A stretch of DNA of 64,000 bases from Trifolium pratense (Eukaryota; Streptophyta; Magnoliopsida; Fabales; Fabaceae). A program made the position numbers and the translations under genes. This document shows, piece by piece, positions 35,698-47,711 of the stretch (positions are counted from its first letter, which is position 1; the number at the start of each line of letters is the position of its first letter). The stretch lies in the NCBI RefSeq assembly GCF_020283565.1, contig NC_060059.1:44290215-44354214 (forward strand). Reading direction: 5' to 3'. The notes below the pieces were generated by a model. The model saw only the letters and a list, made by a program, of their open reading frames with translations. It was not told the origin of the DNA and searched no databases.

Positions 35698-38600
35698 AAA
35701 TCCCAAAGAGAATCAAAAGTGCTGCAAGATATGAATAAGTGATGAGCCGATTCTGCCTCCCCACAACCAGATATGCAAGGGAACCTGAGGATGCCAAATG
35801 AGATGATCCGCGTCATTCAGAGTAACTGAATCAAGAGTAGTCATGAACTGATAAGCGCCCCGCACAGTGTAGCCTGAATCGGGGTCTGGCTGCCATTGCC
35901 ACCTGTCTGAAGATTGTGCCTGTAAAGAAATGTTATAAAGTAAAAACTGACACTCCCCCAACATCTCCTCCTCCCACGCCCGCAACTGCCTCCGCCACAC
36001 TCAAGCCCCCCGTCTGACCCCAACCCTAGCTCAAACATCTCAGCCACTATGCGCGATTTGGTCTTTGCCAAAACATATAATCGCACAAACCGCTCACACA
36101 AAGGTACTCTATCCAACCAAGGATCAGTCCAGAAAAAAAGTATCAGCTCCATCCCCCACCCTCCTGACAACATGACCCCAAACCAACTACCACCTGACTC
36201 ACCACCACCCTATCTAATGCTCGCTATCTCACGCCACCACAAAGACCCCCTCCTCCCACCATCTCACAATCTCCCTTCATCCACCCCATATGGAGTTGAC
36301 AACACTCTAAACCACATCCCCTCCTATCCACTAACATCCTCCAACACCATTTACCTAAAAGTGTCAAGTTAAACTCCCTCAACCGCCTAACCCCGAGACT
36401 TCCATACTCCTTACGTAAACAAATAGTTTTTCAGTTGACCCAAGTTATTTTCCTAAAGTCCTCACCCCCCCCCCCCCCCAAAAAAAAAAAAAATTAAAAG
36501 AGATTCAATAGATGAAATGATACCTGACGGAGCTTTGAAGAAAGATAGAGCATAGACGGGTAGAGAGGTCTGTTGAGGCAAAATGCAAAAATCCCAATTT
36601 GATGTTTTAAAGATAACAAACATCTTAATTATATTTTAAATGTAATTCTGATCTCATTGTTATCTAACAAGTGTTCTTGAGTGTTTTAATTAGTCAGGAA
36701 CAATTAAGCTTCTAATATCAATGATATTCATTATGTATTGACAAAAAGAGAAGCTTCAGGATCAGTCTGAGAATGATCTCTGGTTTAAATGAAACATTCT
36801 CCACATGAACAAGAATAAATGCAAAAGCACTTATTTCATTAAGTCAACCATATACAAGACAAAGAAGCACTTTATCTTGGTTTTAACTCACAAGATCACA
36901 ACAGTTCATGAACAATTAAGGCAAGGAATAATTGGAAGAAAAGTGACTTTCCTCTTTGGACAAAGTTAATGATCAAGCATGTGCAACATGATAAATTCTC
37001 AAGGCATCATCTCATCAGGTGTATCAAGAGTGTTTAGACAAGAATTACATAGACCAATAAGGATGAGACAACACACATTCAACTCATAGTTGTCATGTAC
37101 CTTCAATGTCATTATTTAATGAACATTCTCCAAGAGATTAATTTTTAATAAAGAAAAGAAAGTACATGGAAAGGACAAGTGAATAGTTACACAAGGACAT
37201 CACAGCTGCATTCCCTCCACATTACAGCTGGTCACAGTTCTGCATCATTCTCCATTTGAAGATCAAGTGTAAAATTCGCCCAGATTAGAGAACACTCTCA
37301 GAATGATGCTGAGAATGACTGTCCTTTGCTTTTGAAGTTGCAAGCTCATCTACAGCTGGCCAAAACGTGCCTAAATAGTCTATAACGGATATACTTGGTG
37401 AGGAAGCAAGGAACAACTATCCACAGCCCATTGCAAGCTGTCATTATGGCCCTTTTGTTTGAAAATATGAAGAACAACAAGGAGAACGTTCTGAGAAAGA
37501 ACAGTCTGAGCTTATCCACTCAACAAATCAGCATGAGCTGTCTATTTTGAAGCAACTAGCCGTTGGAAAACTTCCTTTGGGACCAAGGAACTGAAGACTC
37601 AAGGTTCAACTATAAAAGGAAGGCTTTGGCAACATTGAAGAGCAAGAGTTTAATCTACAACAATCAATCTACTTGTCTTTGTGATACAAGTTTTCAAGCT
37701 CTTCTTTAAAGATCTCTTTCACTCCATATATTGTAATATCATACTAGGATCAGTATCCATTTTGAGTGAACAAAGAGAGATTTTATTGTAACTAGCTTTT
37801 CAACTTAGTTTAAGTGAGAAAGCTTTAGATCCAAACCATTATCAAAATTGTAAAAGATTGGCTCAATTCAATACGTAACTATTGATTGAGTGACACCTCA
37901 TAAAGTCTAGGAAGACTTAGGTAGATCAAGCAAGTGAAGCTTGGAAGATTGTGATCTTGGATTAGATCAAAGAAGAAGTGTATCTTGAGATCGGTAGAAT
38001 CTCTTAGTGGACAATCTCACAGGAGCGTGGGGACTGGAGTAGCCCATACTATTAAGGGGTGAACCAGGATAAAATTATTGTGTCTCTTCTCTCCCTTAAA
38101 CTTATATTTATTTTGTGCAAACACAAACACACACAAATTACTTATTGTTTTGTTTGCAGCTCAGAGATCGTTCTAAGATCATTCTCCTAACTTATATTAT
38201 TTATTCTGAGATCATTCTAACATATGTTTTGATATCTAATTTTTAAAAGGACAATTTTTAAAGGTTCACAATTCAAACCCCCCTTTCTTGTGAAAAACTT
38301 TGCTACTTCAAGGTCAAGACAGACTTAAGTAAAACCAGACTACCGCCAAAAGAAAGAAAACAACTCTTCCACCCAAATAACCTATTCTTTAAACGAGCTA
38401 ACACTGGTTCCCAAAAAGCTAGACGCATCGAATCGCCCCCAATAGGAAGACATAAAGGAAAGGGATTTTTCCCACTTTACAACACAGAGCCGACGCAGCC
38501 TCGACTAACCAGGAATCAGGAATATTAACCCCAACCAACATACTCTTGTTAAAATTAACCTTCAAGCCAGACATAGTCTCAAACAGCACCAAGACAGCCC

Positions 38601-38930
38601 TCAAAGCCCAAACATTAGCCCAACTCCTCGCCCCCATCAGCAGAGTATCATCGGCAAATTGGAGATGCGACACCGAAGTAGGATCACTCTCCCCAATTCT
38701 ATACCCTATAAATAAATTTCTCGAAACCATAGCCTCCATCAACACATTCAGACCCTCAGCTGCCAACAGAAAAAGGAAGGAGATAGAGGGTCTCCCTGTC
38801 GAAGACCCCTTTCAAGAGGAAATTCGCCAGTAGGACTACCATTAACGAGAACAGACGTCGTAGCCCTACCACGCACTCTCTAATCCACTTCCTCCACGGT
38901 GTTGGGAACGACATCCTCTCCATAATACAT
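35698..38930 (-). mobile_element. LINE fragment (RT to zinc-finger domain), split by a solo LTR
   Basis: On the minus strand the RT part (38316-38930) contains HLQFADDTLL and MSGLKVNFNKS. The part beyond the LTR (35698-36565) contains FFWTDPWLDRVPL and the zf-RVT start (WRRQLRAWEEEML, SGYTVRGAYQFM, HLIWHPQVPL). Frameshifts and stops are frequent. It is clearly related to the LINE at 42101-45560, including a shared T/G homopolymer (plus-strand C-run then A-run, about 36464-36493). Both ends are truncated. Confidence 0.85.
36571..38310. mobile_element. Solo LTR (1,740 bp), copia SIRE/Maximus-like
   Basis: It starts TGTTGAGGCAAAATGC and ends TTTGCTACTTCA. It is flanked by AGGTC at 36566-36570 and 38311-38315, a perfect 5 bp target duplication within LINE sequence. 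A TATA-like ACTATAAAAGGAAGG lies near 37609. Downstream words GGAGCGTGGGGACTGG and GGTGAACCAGGATAAA (38020-38080) recall SIRE/Maximus-type LTRs; that assignment is from memory. No internal coding region is present, so it most likely arose by LTR-LTR recombination. Confidence 0.88.
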
Positions 38931-39683
38931 TATGTGTCAATATATAATGTGGCGCAAGTAAAATAATTTTACACTTACTGTACATATAAAGTACCATGAC
39001 AAATGTATTAAATCTATAATAAAGACCTTCATTGTATAAAATAATTAAGGGGGAAAGCAGCTAAGTAAAATCGAGATGGATTATTTTTATTAAAAAAAAT
39101 CGAGATAGATTATGATCAATTTTTTTTTCTCTCAATTCTATAGACTTGCGGTTTAATCAATCAATACAACATAAGAAAATTAGATGTTGGTTAAAGATTG
39201 TAACTGCTCTCACTTCATAAGTTGCCATGTGTCCCATTTAGGGGTATTTGATGTCCAAAAATAAGGTAACTGAATTGAAAGTACACAACTTTTTGAATAG
39301 TAACCGAGCCATCTAAGTCATATGAGTTTTTGTGAGGGAAAACGAAAGATATCATTAAGATAGGACCAAGTCATCTAAGCTAATGATTCTTTCAATTACA
39401 AAGAAAATTTAAAGATTGAGTTTTGTCTTATGTGAAAATGTCACATAATTACTTTTCCTACTTTTTCAACTCATTATCCTTATTCTCAACACTCATTTTT
39501 TCACTCTCACGGTTTCTCTTCTCTCTTTCTCTTCTTCTCACCTCACTTTCACCAAAGAAAGAACAATCTACAAACCTCAAACATGAACAACAATGAAATA
39601 AGTTCCTCAAACAAGGTAAAAACTTCATTAATGTTTTATAACACTCAAAGTATTGAGATTATGGTAACAAAATGTATGATTAC
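38931..39683 (+). other. Gene-like 5' end (CT-rich leader, ATG, donor site)
   Basis: At 39480-39582 a C/T-rich stretch that looks like a plant 5' leader runs into ATGAACAACAATGAAATAAG (39583). The short frame MNNNEISSSNK is followed by a plausible donor, AAG|GTAAAA, at about 39615. The hAT element at 39684 would lie in the intron. The exon-like modules from 40785 onward may belong to the same unit. No protein family is recognised, so this is a candidate transcription unit only. Confidence 0.35.
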
Positions 39684-40059
39684 CAAGGTAATCAGAACCG
39701 GACCGACCATTGAACCGGCGCACTCACTGGTTCAAGGTTCAATTGGTCGGACCGGGGTTCAATCGGGTCGGACCATTTTTTATTAAATATATATTTTTAT
39801 TTTTAAATAATATATAAAATAGTAAAAAATACATAATTATTAAAACTTATATGTTTTTTTTATAAGATAAAAAAAACTTATATGTGTTTGTAAAAAAAAA
39901 AAAAACTTATATGCGTAAAAAAAAGGACTATATTTAAAATAAATTATGAAATCATCAATCATTATAAATTTTGTTTATTTGAAAGAAAAAAATGAATGTG
40001 GGCTTATATAAAAAAGAAAACATCTTTACCAATAAGCCCAATGTAGTATATATTGTAAA

Positions 40060-40133
<74 letters not shown>

Positions 40134-40741
40134 AAATCTTTTTTATCCCAGAAAAGTAAAAAACCCTAGTCTTCCCTTTCTTGCATGATGATCAGCCGCC
40201 GCCGCTTTGCAAGTTGCAACATATCAGTTTTTTTTTTCTTTTCTGAATCTTCTTTCATCTGTTGACAACTTTGTTTCTCTATGCATATGGGTTACCATAA
40301 TACACTAAGTTTTATCTCATCTCTTTATTCTACAACAAGATTCTTAAGAAGAACTCAAAGAACATACCATTTTCTTCTCTTCTTCTCTTTCTTTTGAGAT
40401 TCAAAACAATATTATTTTGATCTGTTTTATTCTTCTTCTTATTTTATTTTTTTTCACAATGAATTCATTGTTTAATTTTTTTCTGGTATAGAAATGATAT
40501 GTTTTATTAAAAAAAAAAACTGAAAAGACGTGTTTTGAATCTTGATTTGATAAAAAAAATCAGACCGTTGAACCGTTAGATCGGCCGGTTCACCAGTTTT
40601 GTTCCGGTTCGGTGCCGGTTCAAACGGTTTTGTTCCGGTTGGTTTGCACAACGGTTTTTAGCACTAACCGGACCGGATATAGGGTCGGTTCACTGTTCGA
40701 CCGGTTCGACCGGCCGGTTCGGTCCGGTTTTGACAACCTTG
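39684..40741. mobile_element. Non-autonomous hAT element with CCGG-rich subterminal repeats (1,058 bp)
   Basis: The left end is CAAGGTAATCAGAACCGGAC and the right end is the complement of CAAGGTTGTCAAAACCGGAC. ATGATTAC flanks it at 39676-39683 and 40742-40749, a perfect 8 bp duplication. Both subterminal regions are packed with CCGGTTC / GAACCGG words. The core is A/T-rich and contains an AT microsatellite (40062-40131). No transposase is present. Confidence 0.9.
40062..40131. repeat. (AT)n microsatellite
   Basis: Uninterrupted AT dinucleotide run of 70 bases inside the hAT element. Confidence 0.97.
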
Positions 40742-40784
40742 ATGATTACAAACTTGATTTTTTTTTTCAAAAATAAAGCTCCTA

Positions 40785-41510
40785 GGTAACAACTTCAACA
40801 AAGAAGCAAGTTGCTTAGCCAAGGTAACATTTTTCAAACTGTTACGTTGAACAACAACTCTAGAATCAATGTTTCAGATGTCATTCTTTTGTGGTTTATA
40901 ATGATTTTTATGTTTACATGGTTTTTGAATAATTTTTTTTGTAAATGAATATGCAAACAACTCTAAGGGAAACAAATCATCTTCAACAAAGACAAACATT
41001 TCTCAACCAATGTAACAATATTCTTACTCAAGGGTTGAAGCTACATGCTAGAATCAACGCTTTAGATAACTTTTGTTTCCATTGTTTTTTCATCGCTTCA
41101 GATCATTGTTATCTACTTTCCATTGTTTTTTATTGATGTCGTTTGTCAATGAAATATTCTACCAGCTCAATGGAAAAAGTTGCAACTTCAACAAAGAACC
41201 AACTTTCTGAAGCAAGATAACAATACACCATCAACTATGGTTTTTACTTCTTCCTTTGTTTCCATTATTTTAAGTTTCATTTTTTTTTTCAATTAAAGCT
41301 CCAAGGAAAGAGGATCAACTTCAACAATGAAAGGAATTTCACAACCAAGATTACATTTTTCAAACTCTTACATTCATGTCCAAAGCTGCAGATCATTTGT
41401 TTAATTCATGTTTTATGTCAAACAAATCTGCATACAGGTCAATGGATAGAATAACAACTTTGCTTAAAGACATTCTCAACGACAAATAACTTTGGAAGAT
41501 TGCTATTAAG
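40785..41510 (+). repeat. Five diverged modules with a ~51-nt exon-like core
   Basis: Related blocks start near 40780, 40962, 41163, 41303 and 41438. Each has a core containing CAACTTCAACAAAGAA or a close variant. The first, third and fourth follow an AG in acceptor-like context (AAATAAAG|CTCC, TCTACCAG|CTCA, CAATTAAAG|CTCC). The first two cores end before GTAAC, as a donor would. Cores read L-x-G-x(3)-NFN-x-E in the same phase (LLGNNFNKEASCLAK, LQGKRINFNNERNFTTK), but others contain stops. Downstream parts also share AGAATCAAYGYTT words. This looks like tandem duplication of an exon with its intron, now decaying. The protein is not recognised. Confidence 0.45.
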
Positions 41511-41777
41511 GTGAATGACAAGTGGACTATTGTTTTACCTGGTGTAGATACATAATTTTATTAATGTTGGTTATTTGTTTTTTAAGTGATTCTATTTCTA
41601 TGCTTCTTTATAGATTCTACATTTTGATTTAATTTCTCACTCTTGCAGTTAAATAGGACATATCCATCTTGAAAAGCTTATCACGCGATGTTGGCCGGTA
41701 TAATGTATAATATGTGTTACAACTCTAGCTAGTGATTATCATATATGGATGAATGAGTTTCTCTAATTTCATGAATT

Positions 41778-42089
41778 ACCGGTGTCATCACTGACGAAGC
41801 ATTGGAAGATTCATTAATTTGTATCAATGTAGTTAGAATTCTAAAAAATTCATGCACCTATGTTGACATGAGAATTGGACTACATGAACTTTCCTATGTT
41901 GAGGATGGTTGGAAAAAATTATGTGAATATAATGGTTTAATTATGTGCTCAATTTTACTTTCTTTGATATTGCAAATAGTAATAGGGTTGATTTACACAA
42001 AGTCACTAATTAAATTTGGAGAAGCAGAAAGAAAAAGGGTTAAAAGCAGCAAAGATCTTAAAAGGGAAGATGAACCAAAGGAAAGATGA
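41778..42089 (+). CDS. Unrecognised ORF with one predicted membrane segment
   Basis: The frame opens after a TGA near 41773 and runs about 100 codons to TGA at 42087-42089. It has no ATG near its start, so it would have to be an internal or final exon. It contains one hydrophobic segment (IMCSILLSLILQIVIGLIY) followed by a strongly charged tail (EAERKRVKSSKDLKREDEP). It lies downstream of the exon-like modules. I recognise no family, and it may be a chance ORF. Confidence 0.25.
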   Translation, partial: TGVITDEALEDSLICINVVRILKNSCTYVDMRIGLHELSYVEDGWKKLCEYNGLIMCSILLSLILQIVIGLIYTKSLIKFGEAERKRVKSSKDLKREDEPKER

Positions 42090-42100
42090 GATGTGGCTCA

Positions 42101-45100
42101 ATTTTTTTTTTTGAAGAAGCCCAAAATGGAATATATTAACACAAACAGCCTCCCCAGCACAAGACGTACCGAGGTAGACTAAAAAAGTTTACAATAGAGT
42201 CATAGAGATGCAAACACAATCAAATCATACAAGACCCAAACACAACAATGGACTAGACCATCAGCTATGGTAGTTCGAAGCTAACGTAATACTCGTCGAC
42301 TTCAACCACCTAAAGGAGAAAAGCTTGATCTTATCCAACAAAAGATGAGGTGTGTCTGTTGAGCCTTTGAACAAACGATGATTTCTCTCTGTCCATATCA
42401 CCCAAACACAAACTAGCCAAAGAAGCTGTAGAAAAGACCTTCGCGCTCGAGAAACACCTGCGGAAGCTGTAAACTGGACAAAATGATCACGCAAAGGAGT
42501 AAAATCCATCGGAGAAATGCCAACCCACGCACGACCTAAATCCCAAAGAGAGCCAGCAATGCTACAAGATAAAAATAAATGATGGGCCGACTCAGCCACA
42601 CCACAACCAAACACACAAGAATCAACGGTAGAAGACAAAACACCACGAGTGACCAGATTGGCTCCCGTGGGCAACCTATCCCGCAATAAGCGCCACGCAA
42701 AGATGGAAACCTTCAACGGAACCTGAGGGTGCCAAATAAGGTTTTCCGCATCATGTAAAGCAACATAAGACTGATGAGTAAGAATCTGATAACCTCCATC
42801 AACCGTATATCCTGCATCAGGATCTGGGCGCCACTGCCACCTGTCCAAAGTCTGATCCTGCAAAGAAATGTCAAGAAGTAAAAACTGACACTCCCTCAAC
42901 AACTCCTCCTCCCACGCCCTCAACCGCCTCCGCCACACCCATGCCTCTCCATCTGCCCCCTACCCTAAAGCAAACATCTCTGCGACCGAGCGTGATTTGG
43001 TCTCAGCCAACGCAAAAAGGCGACCAAACCGCTCCCTCAACGAGATCCCATTCAACTAAGGATCGGTCCAAAAAAGAGTATCTGAACCATCCCCTACCCT
43101 CCTCATAACATGCTCCCCAAACCACCTACCACCTAACTCACCCTCACCCTCTCTAATACGTACTATCTCCCTCCACCACACTGATCCTCGCTGATCTCCC
43201 TCGCAAAGTCTACCATCCTCAACCCCATACCGAGCTGCCAAAACTCTAAACCACAGGCCCTCTCTGTCCACCAGCATCCTCCAACACCACTTACCCAGCA
43301 ACGCCAGGTTGAACTCACGCAACTGTCTAACCCCCAAACCTCCATACTCCTTACGCAAACAAATGTCTTTCCAACTAACCCAAGAGATTTTCCTAGAATC
43401 CTCACACCCCCACCCCCCCCCCCCCCCCAAAAAAAAAATTAATGAAAAGAGATTCAATAGAGGAAATGATACCTGAGGGAACCTTGAAGAAAGAAAGAGC
43501 ATAGACAGGTAAAGAAGTCAAGACAGACTTTAACAAAACCAGACGACCACCAAACGACAAGAAGCGACTTTTCCACGCAGACAATCTATTCTTTATGCGA
43601 GACAACACCGATTCCCAAAACACCAAGCGCCGCGGATCACCCCCAATCTGAAGACCCAAGTAAAGGAAAGGAATCTTTCCCACTTTACAACACAAGACAG
43701 ACGCAGCTTCGCCTAACCAAGAATCAGGGATATTAACGCCAACCAATAAGATCTTATTAAAGTTTACCTTCAACCCCGACATAGTCTCAAACAACACTAA
43801 AACAGCCCGAAGAGCTCGAACATTTGCCCAACTTTTAACCCGCAACAAGAGAGTATCATCAGCGAACTGAAGATGTGACACCCTGATCGACTCCTGACCA
43901 CCAATACTATATCTCGTAAACAAATTACGCGCTACCATCGCTTCCATAAGCACATTGAGACCCTCAACCGCCAGAAGAAAAAGGAAAGGAGAAAGCGGGT
44001 CACCTTGCCGAAGACCTCGCCGAAGAGGAAATTCATCAGTCGGACTACCATTAACTAACACAGAAGTTGTAGTCGTGCAGACACATTCTCTAATCCACTT
44101 TCTCCACAAAGTTGGAAACGACATTCTCCCCATAACGTCATCAAGATACCCCAATCCACCGAATCATAAGCTTTCTCAAAATCTACCTTAAATAACATAA
44201 GATCTTTTTTAGACTTACGCGCCTCATTCACTATCTCGTTTGCAATTAGAATACCATCAAGAATTTGTCTATTCTTCACAAACGCAGTCTGGGACTCAGA
44301 TATTACACTGCCAATCACTTGCCGCAACCTATTAGCTAAAACCTTCGCCAAAATTTTATAAAGGCTTCCCACAATCGAAATAGGCCGAAAGTCGTTCAAC
44401 CATTGAGGACTATCCTTTTTGGGAATCATAGCAATGAACGTAGCATTAATACCTTTAGTCAACCTGCCGTTCCGATGAAAGTCCAAAAGGAAACGCATAA
44501 CGTCACCTCTCATCTCGACCCAGAAATCTTTGATAAAACCAAAATTAATTCCGTCGGGACCCGGACTTTTATAACTGTCACAATCCCACACAGCTTGTTT
44601 CACCTCAGCCTCCGTAAAGGGTTCGATTAAACCTCCAACCTCCACCTGATTCAACTGCTTAAATTGAAGGTCTTCAACCCCCGGCCTCTCCACATTAGAT
44701 GCCTTAAAGTGAGACTCAAAATGCGAAAACACCGCCTGCCTAATCGGAATCACCCCCTCCAACGTAACACCATCAACCTGAATAACGGATATAGCATTCC
44801 TACGACGGCGACTCGCCAAAATCGAATGAAAGTACATAGAGTTAGCGTCCCCTTCCTTGAGCCACAACGACCAAGATTGTTGCCAACTAATGCTTGCATG
44901 TAGCTTAGATAGCGAATGGATATCACTACGAAACCCCATGAAGCTCGGTTAACTCCGCCTCAGAAAGATCATCTTCCTCCCCCTTCTCATCAAGAGCAGA
45001 CAGCCTAAACTTCAAAGAATCAACGCGACTAGGAATATTTTGAGCATGAGCCAAGTGCCAATCTCTCAGAGCCACCTTAATCATCTTAAGTTTTTCCTTG

Positions 45101-45560
45101 AGGACATAACTACCCCAGCCATCAACCTGAAACGAGTTCCACTTTTCTCTGACAAACGCATTGTAACCGGGAATATCCTTCCAACACTTAAGCATCCTCG
45201 ACGGACGAGGTCCCCAATCTTCCTCATTCGCAGACAAGACCAGAGGGCAATGGTCAGACAACCCCCGTAACTTAGCTACTTGTTTGCAATTGGGCCAAGA
45301 CAAGCACCACTCCTCAGATAAAAGAAACCTATCAAGAAGACTCATCGAAACACCGTCCCCTTTGAACCAAGTAAACTTACGTCCAATTAAGGGAAGATCA
45401 ATCAGAGAATTATCTTCAATAAATCGATTAAAAGGGATATGATCCAAGGATCGATGCCCGTCCCTAACCGACCGTCTTTCATCAATGTGCTTGACAGCGT
45501 TAAAATCCCCTCACACACACACCTTCTTTCCTACCAATGAATCAAGCCGCACCGAAAAAT
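42101..45560 (-). mobile_element. L1-type LINE, 5'-truncated, minus strand
   Basis: The 3' tail is a run of A on the minus strand (T-run 42101-42111), preceded in the element by the familiar 3' region around GTTAATATATTCC. The body covers the end of the endonuclease through RT to the C-terminal zinc-finger domain. The start is lost inside the endonuclease near 45560. The target duplication was not identified. Confidence 0.88.
42261..45560 (-). pseudogene. LINE ORF2 (endonuclease part, RT, zf-RVT), multiply broken
   Basis: On the minus strand: endonuclease remnant with GDFNAVKHIDERRS near 45500 preceded by an in-frame TGA, then KLRGLSDHCPLVL near 45250. A one-base shift near 44935 separates it from RT (KSPGPDGINFGF, NDFRPISIVG, FKVDFEKAYDSVDW). 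A second shift near 44150 precedes [15 protein letters not shown] and LQFADDTLLL. The codons for an FFWGG motif are replaced by long T and G runs (43413-43438), shifting the frame. A TAG at 43056-43058 follows FWTDP. The final 225-codon block (42261-42938) holds zf-RVT: WRRRLRAWEEELL, GYTVDGGYQI and CGVAESAHHLFLSC. Confidence 0.9.
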
Positions 45561-46936
45561 AATTCCATAAAGGTTTGATTTAAATTATTGTATTATCAAT
45601 GGATTCAACTCTTTTTTTTTTGAGAAAGATGGATTCAACTATTTTATTTTAGGGTATATTTGGTTGCATGTTTTTGGAAAGAAGGAGATATAAGCTAAAT
45701 CAGGTAATATTTTAAATTTTATTTATTTGATTAAGTTGTTAAGAGAGGATGAGAGAGAATATAGGGGTCCTACAATCACTTTTCCCCCTAAATTGGAGAG
45801 ATTTAGATGGAATAGAAAATAAATTATTACTACAATTTTAATTATATTAGTATAATCCATTATTTTTATTTTTTTAAAATTATTACTATTATTTTGGTGA
45901 TATTTTAAAAATTATTGTTTAATTTTTTTTAATAAGTATTTGATATGAATTTATGTACTTTAAATTTATGTCTAAGTATTTGTTATCAATTTATGTATTA
46001 GTATTTTGTTACTTTGTTATTCTGTGCTTTGTTACAAAAGGAAAAAGTTTTTATTTTATAATTGACCATGAAATAGAAAAATTATATGAACATTTCAATT
46101 TAAATGGTTCAATAACGGTTGAAACGATCCAACCGATTGACCTTGGAACTGGTGGCCACACCATTTCGACCTCCAGTTCTTAAAACATTTGGTGGAAGTA
46201 TAAAGGTTGGGTATGACGTGAACACATTGTTTGATTTTGTGGAAAGAAACCAAGAAGGAAAGAAAGTGGATGGATAGATCCACTTTCCGTCGTTTGATAT
46301 CATGCAAAAGAGAAAGGGAAAAAAATTATAAGTGAGACCCACAAGATATTGCTTTACTCTCTAAATTGAATGGAAATCATAGGCAAAGACCAAACTTTGT
46401 TGAAATAGACAAAAATAACCTTGTTAATTAACAATATGTGATGTTGTACAAAAAATAAAAATGCAATGTCTGATTTTTGAAAACAAAAACTAATTGTATT
46501 TTATCTTCCTTTTTTTAAGTTATTGGCCTCTACTTTTTTTTTTCCATTTTTTTTTAAAATTTTATTTAAATATTTTAATTAAAATTATAAATAACAAATT
46601 GATTTAAGTGGTAAGAAATTTAGATATCTTATATAGTGCTCACATTTTTTGTGTTCGACATGTTCGCTAACGGAAAATAGTCATCAATAAACAATAATAA
46701 AAACTTCATACCAACAAGTAATAACATCGTAACCCAAGACAATTTAATTAACAAAAAAAAATCAAAGAAGATTATAAATGATTATTTTTATTTTTGTCAT
46801 TGTATAAATATACTTCTTTCAAAAAAAAGGGTAGTTTGGTATTATTTTGTTTTTCCAGGAGTAATTTGATAAAAAAATCGCGTATCCTCCTCCTCCTCCT
46901 CAGTTCATTGTTCTAGATTCTTCTATTAACTCATTA
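45561..46936. other. Intergenic DNA, no gene recognised
   Basis: A/T-rich, with short ORFs on both strands near 45953-46342 that match nothing. No repeat ends could be defined. Confidence 0.5.
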
Positions 46937-47049
46937 TCTTTTATATTATAAGCTTGTATACACAAGCAAACCCTAAACCCTAATTTGTTTTTCCTGTTTT
47001 CCCTCCATTTTATCTTGCAATTTTTATTAAAAAATAACACAATTTTGTT

Positions 47050-47115
47050 TTGACTAGGATTCGAACCTACAACCCTTCGGTGCAAAGCAATATTTCCAAC
47101 CACTATGGCAAGTAT
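47050..47115 (-). other. tRNA-like module with A- and B-box motifs
   Basis: On the minus strand TGCCATAGTGG (A-box-like, 47100-47110) is followed 32 bases later by GGTTCGAATCC (47057-47067), a perfect B-box consensus. No intact cloverleaf is apparent; it resembles a decayed tRNA or the head of a SINE. The same module occurs in the Helitron at 59197. Confidence 0.55.
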
Positions 47116-47711
47116 ACCAATTATGATAAAAATTATGTGCAATAATTAATAAGCACCATCAATTTTAAAAGTATATCATATCAAAATTACTGTTGACTAT
47201 ATTATTCATCACGAAATATTTTTACGTCTTTCCTGATCAATGTTTTTTTTCTACCGGATCATAAATTTAGAGAATAATTATCATGTGAGATTTGGAAAGT
47301 TATTAACACGTGTGATTTGGAAAGCTATATATATATTCTCATGCTATAACACCTTCAACAATATTGAAATCTATTAATAAAAAACATCTTTCACATTTTA
47401 ATGTCTCATGTAACCTTGCTTATATCACTTTTTAAATTATTTATTATGCAGTTTATTAAATTGTAGTTTTTTAAAATTGGAAAAAGAATTTTGTCAAAAA
47501 AAAAATGGAAAAAGAATTGATATTTTTTATAAATACCCTTTATTTTTACTTTAATGTATCCAAACATAAATCAATTCTGTTTAACTCACTTTTAACCAAA
47601 ATCAAATCTATCAAACTCAATTCTGCTAAATCAATTTTTTTTGCAATACAACCAAACACAACCATAGTCATGTCACTAATCACATTCATTATTTTGATTT
47701 TAACATTGCAG

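Noticed and set aside
36049..36372. Proline-rich 107-codon plus-strand ORF
   Set aside because: It is antisense to the LINE fragment and has no family match.
47050..47115. Functional tRNA gene
   Set aside because: A- and B-box words are present, but acceptor and anticodon stems do not form convincingly.
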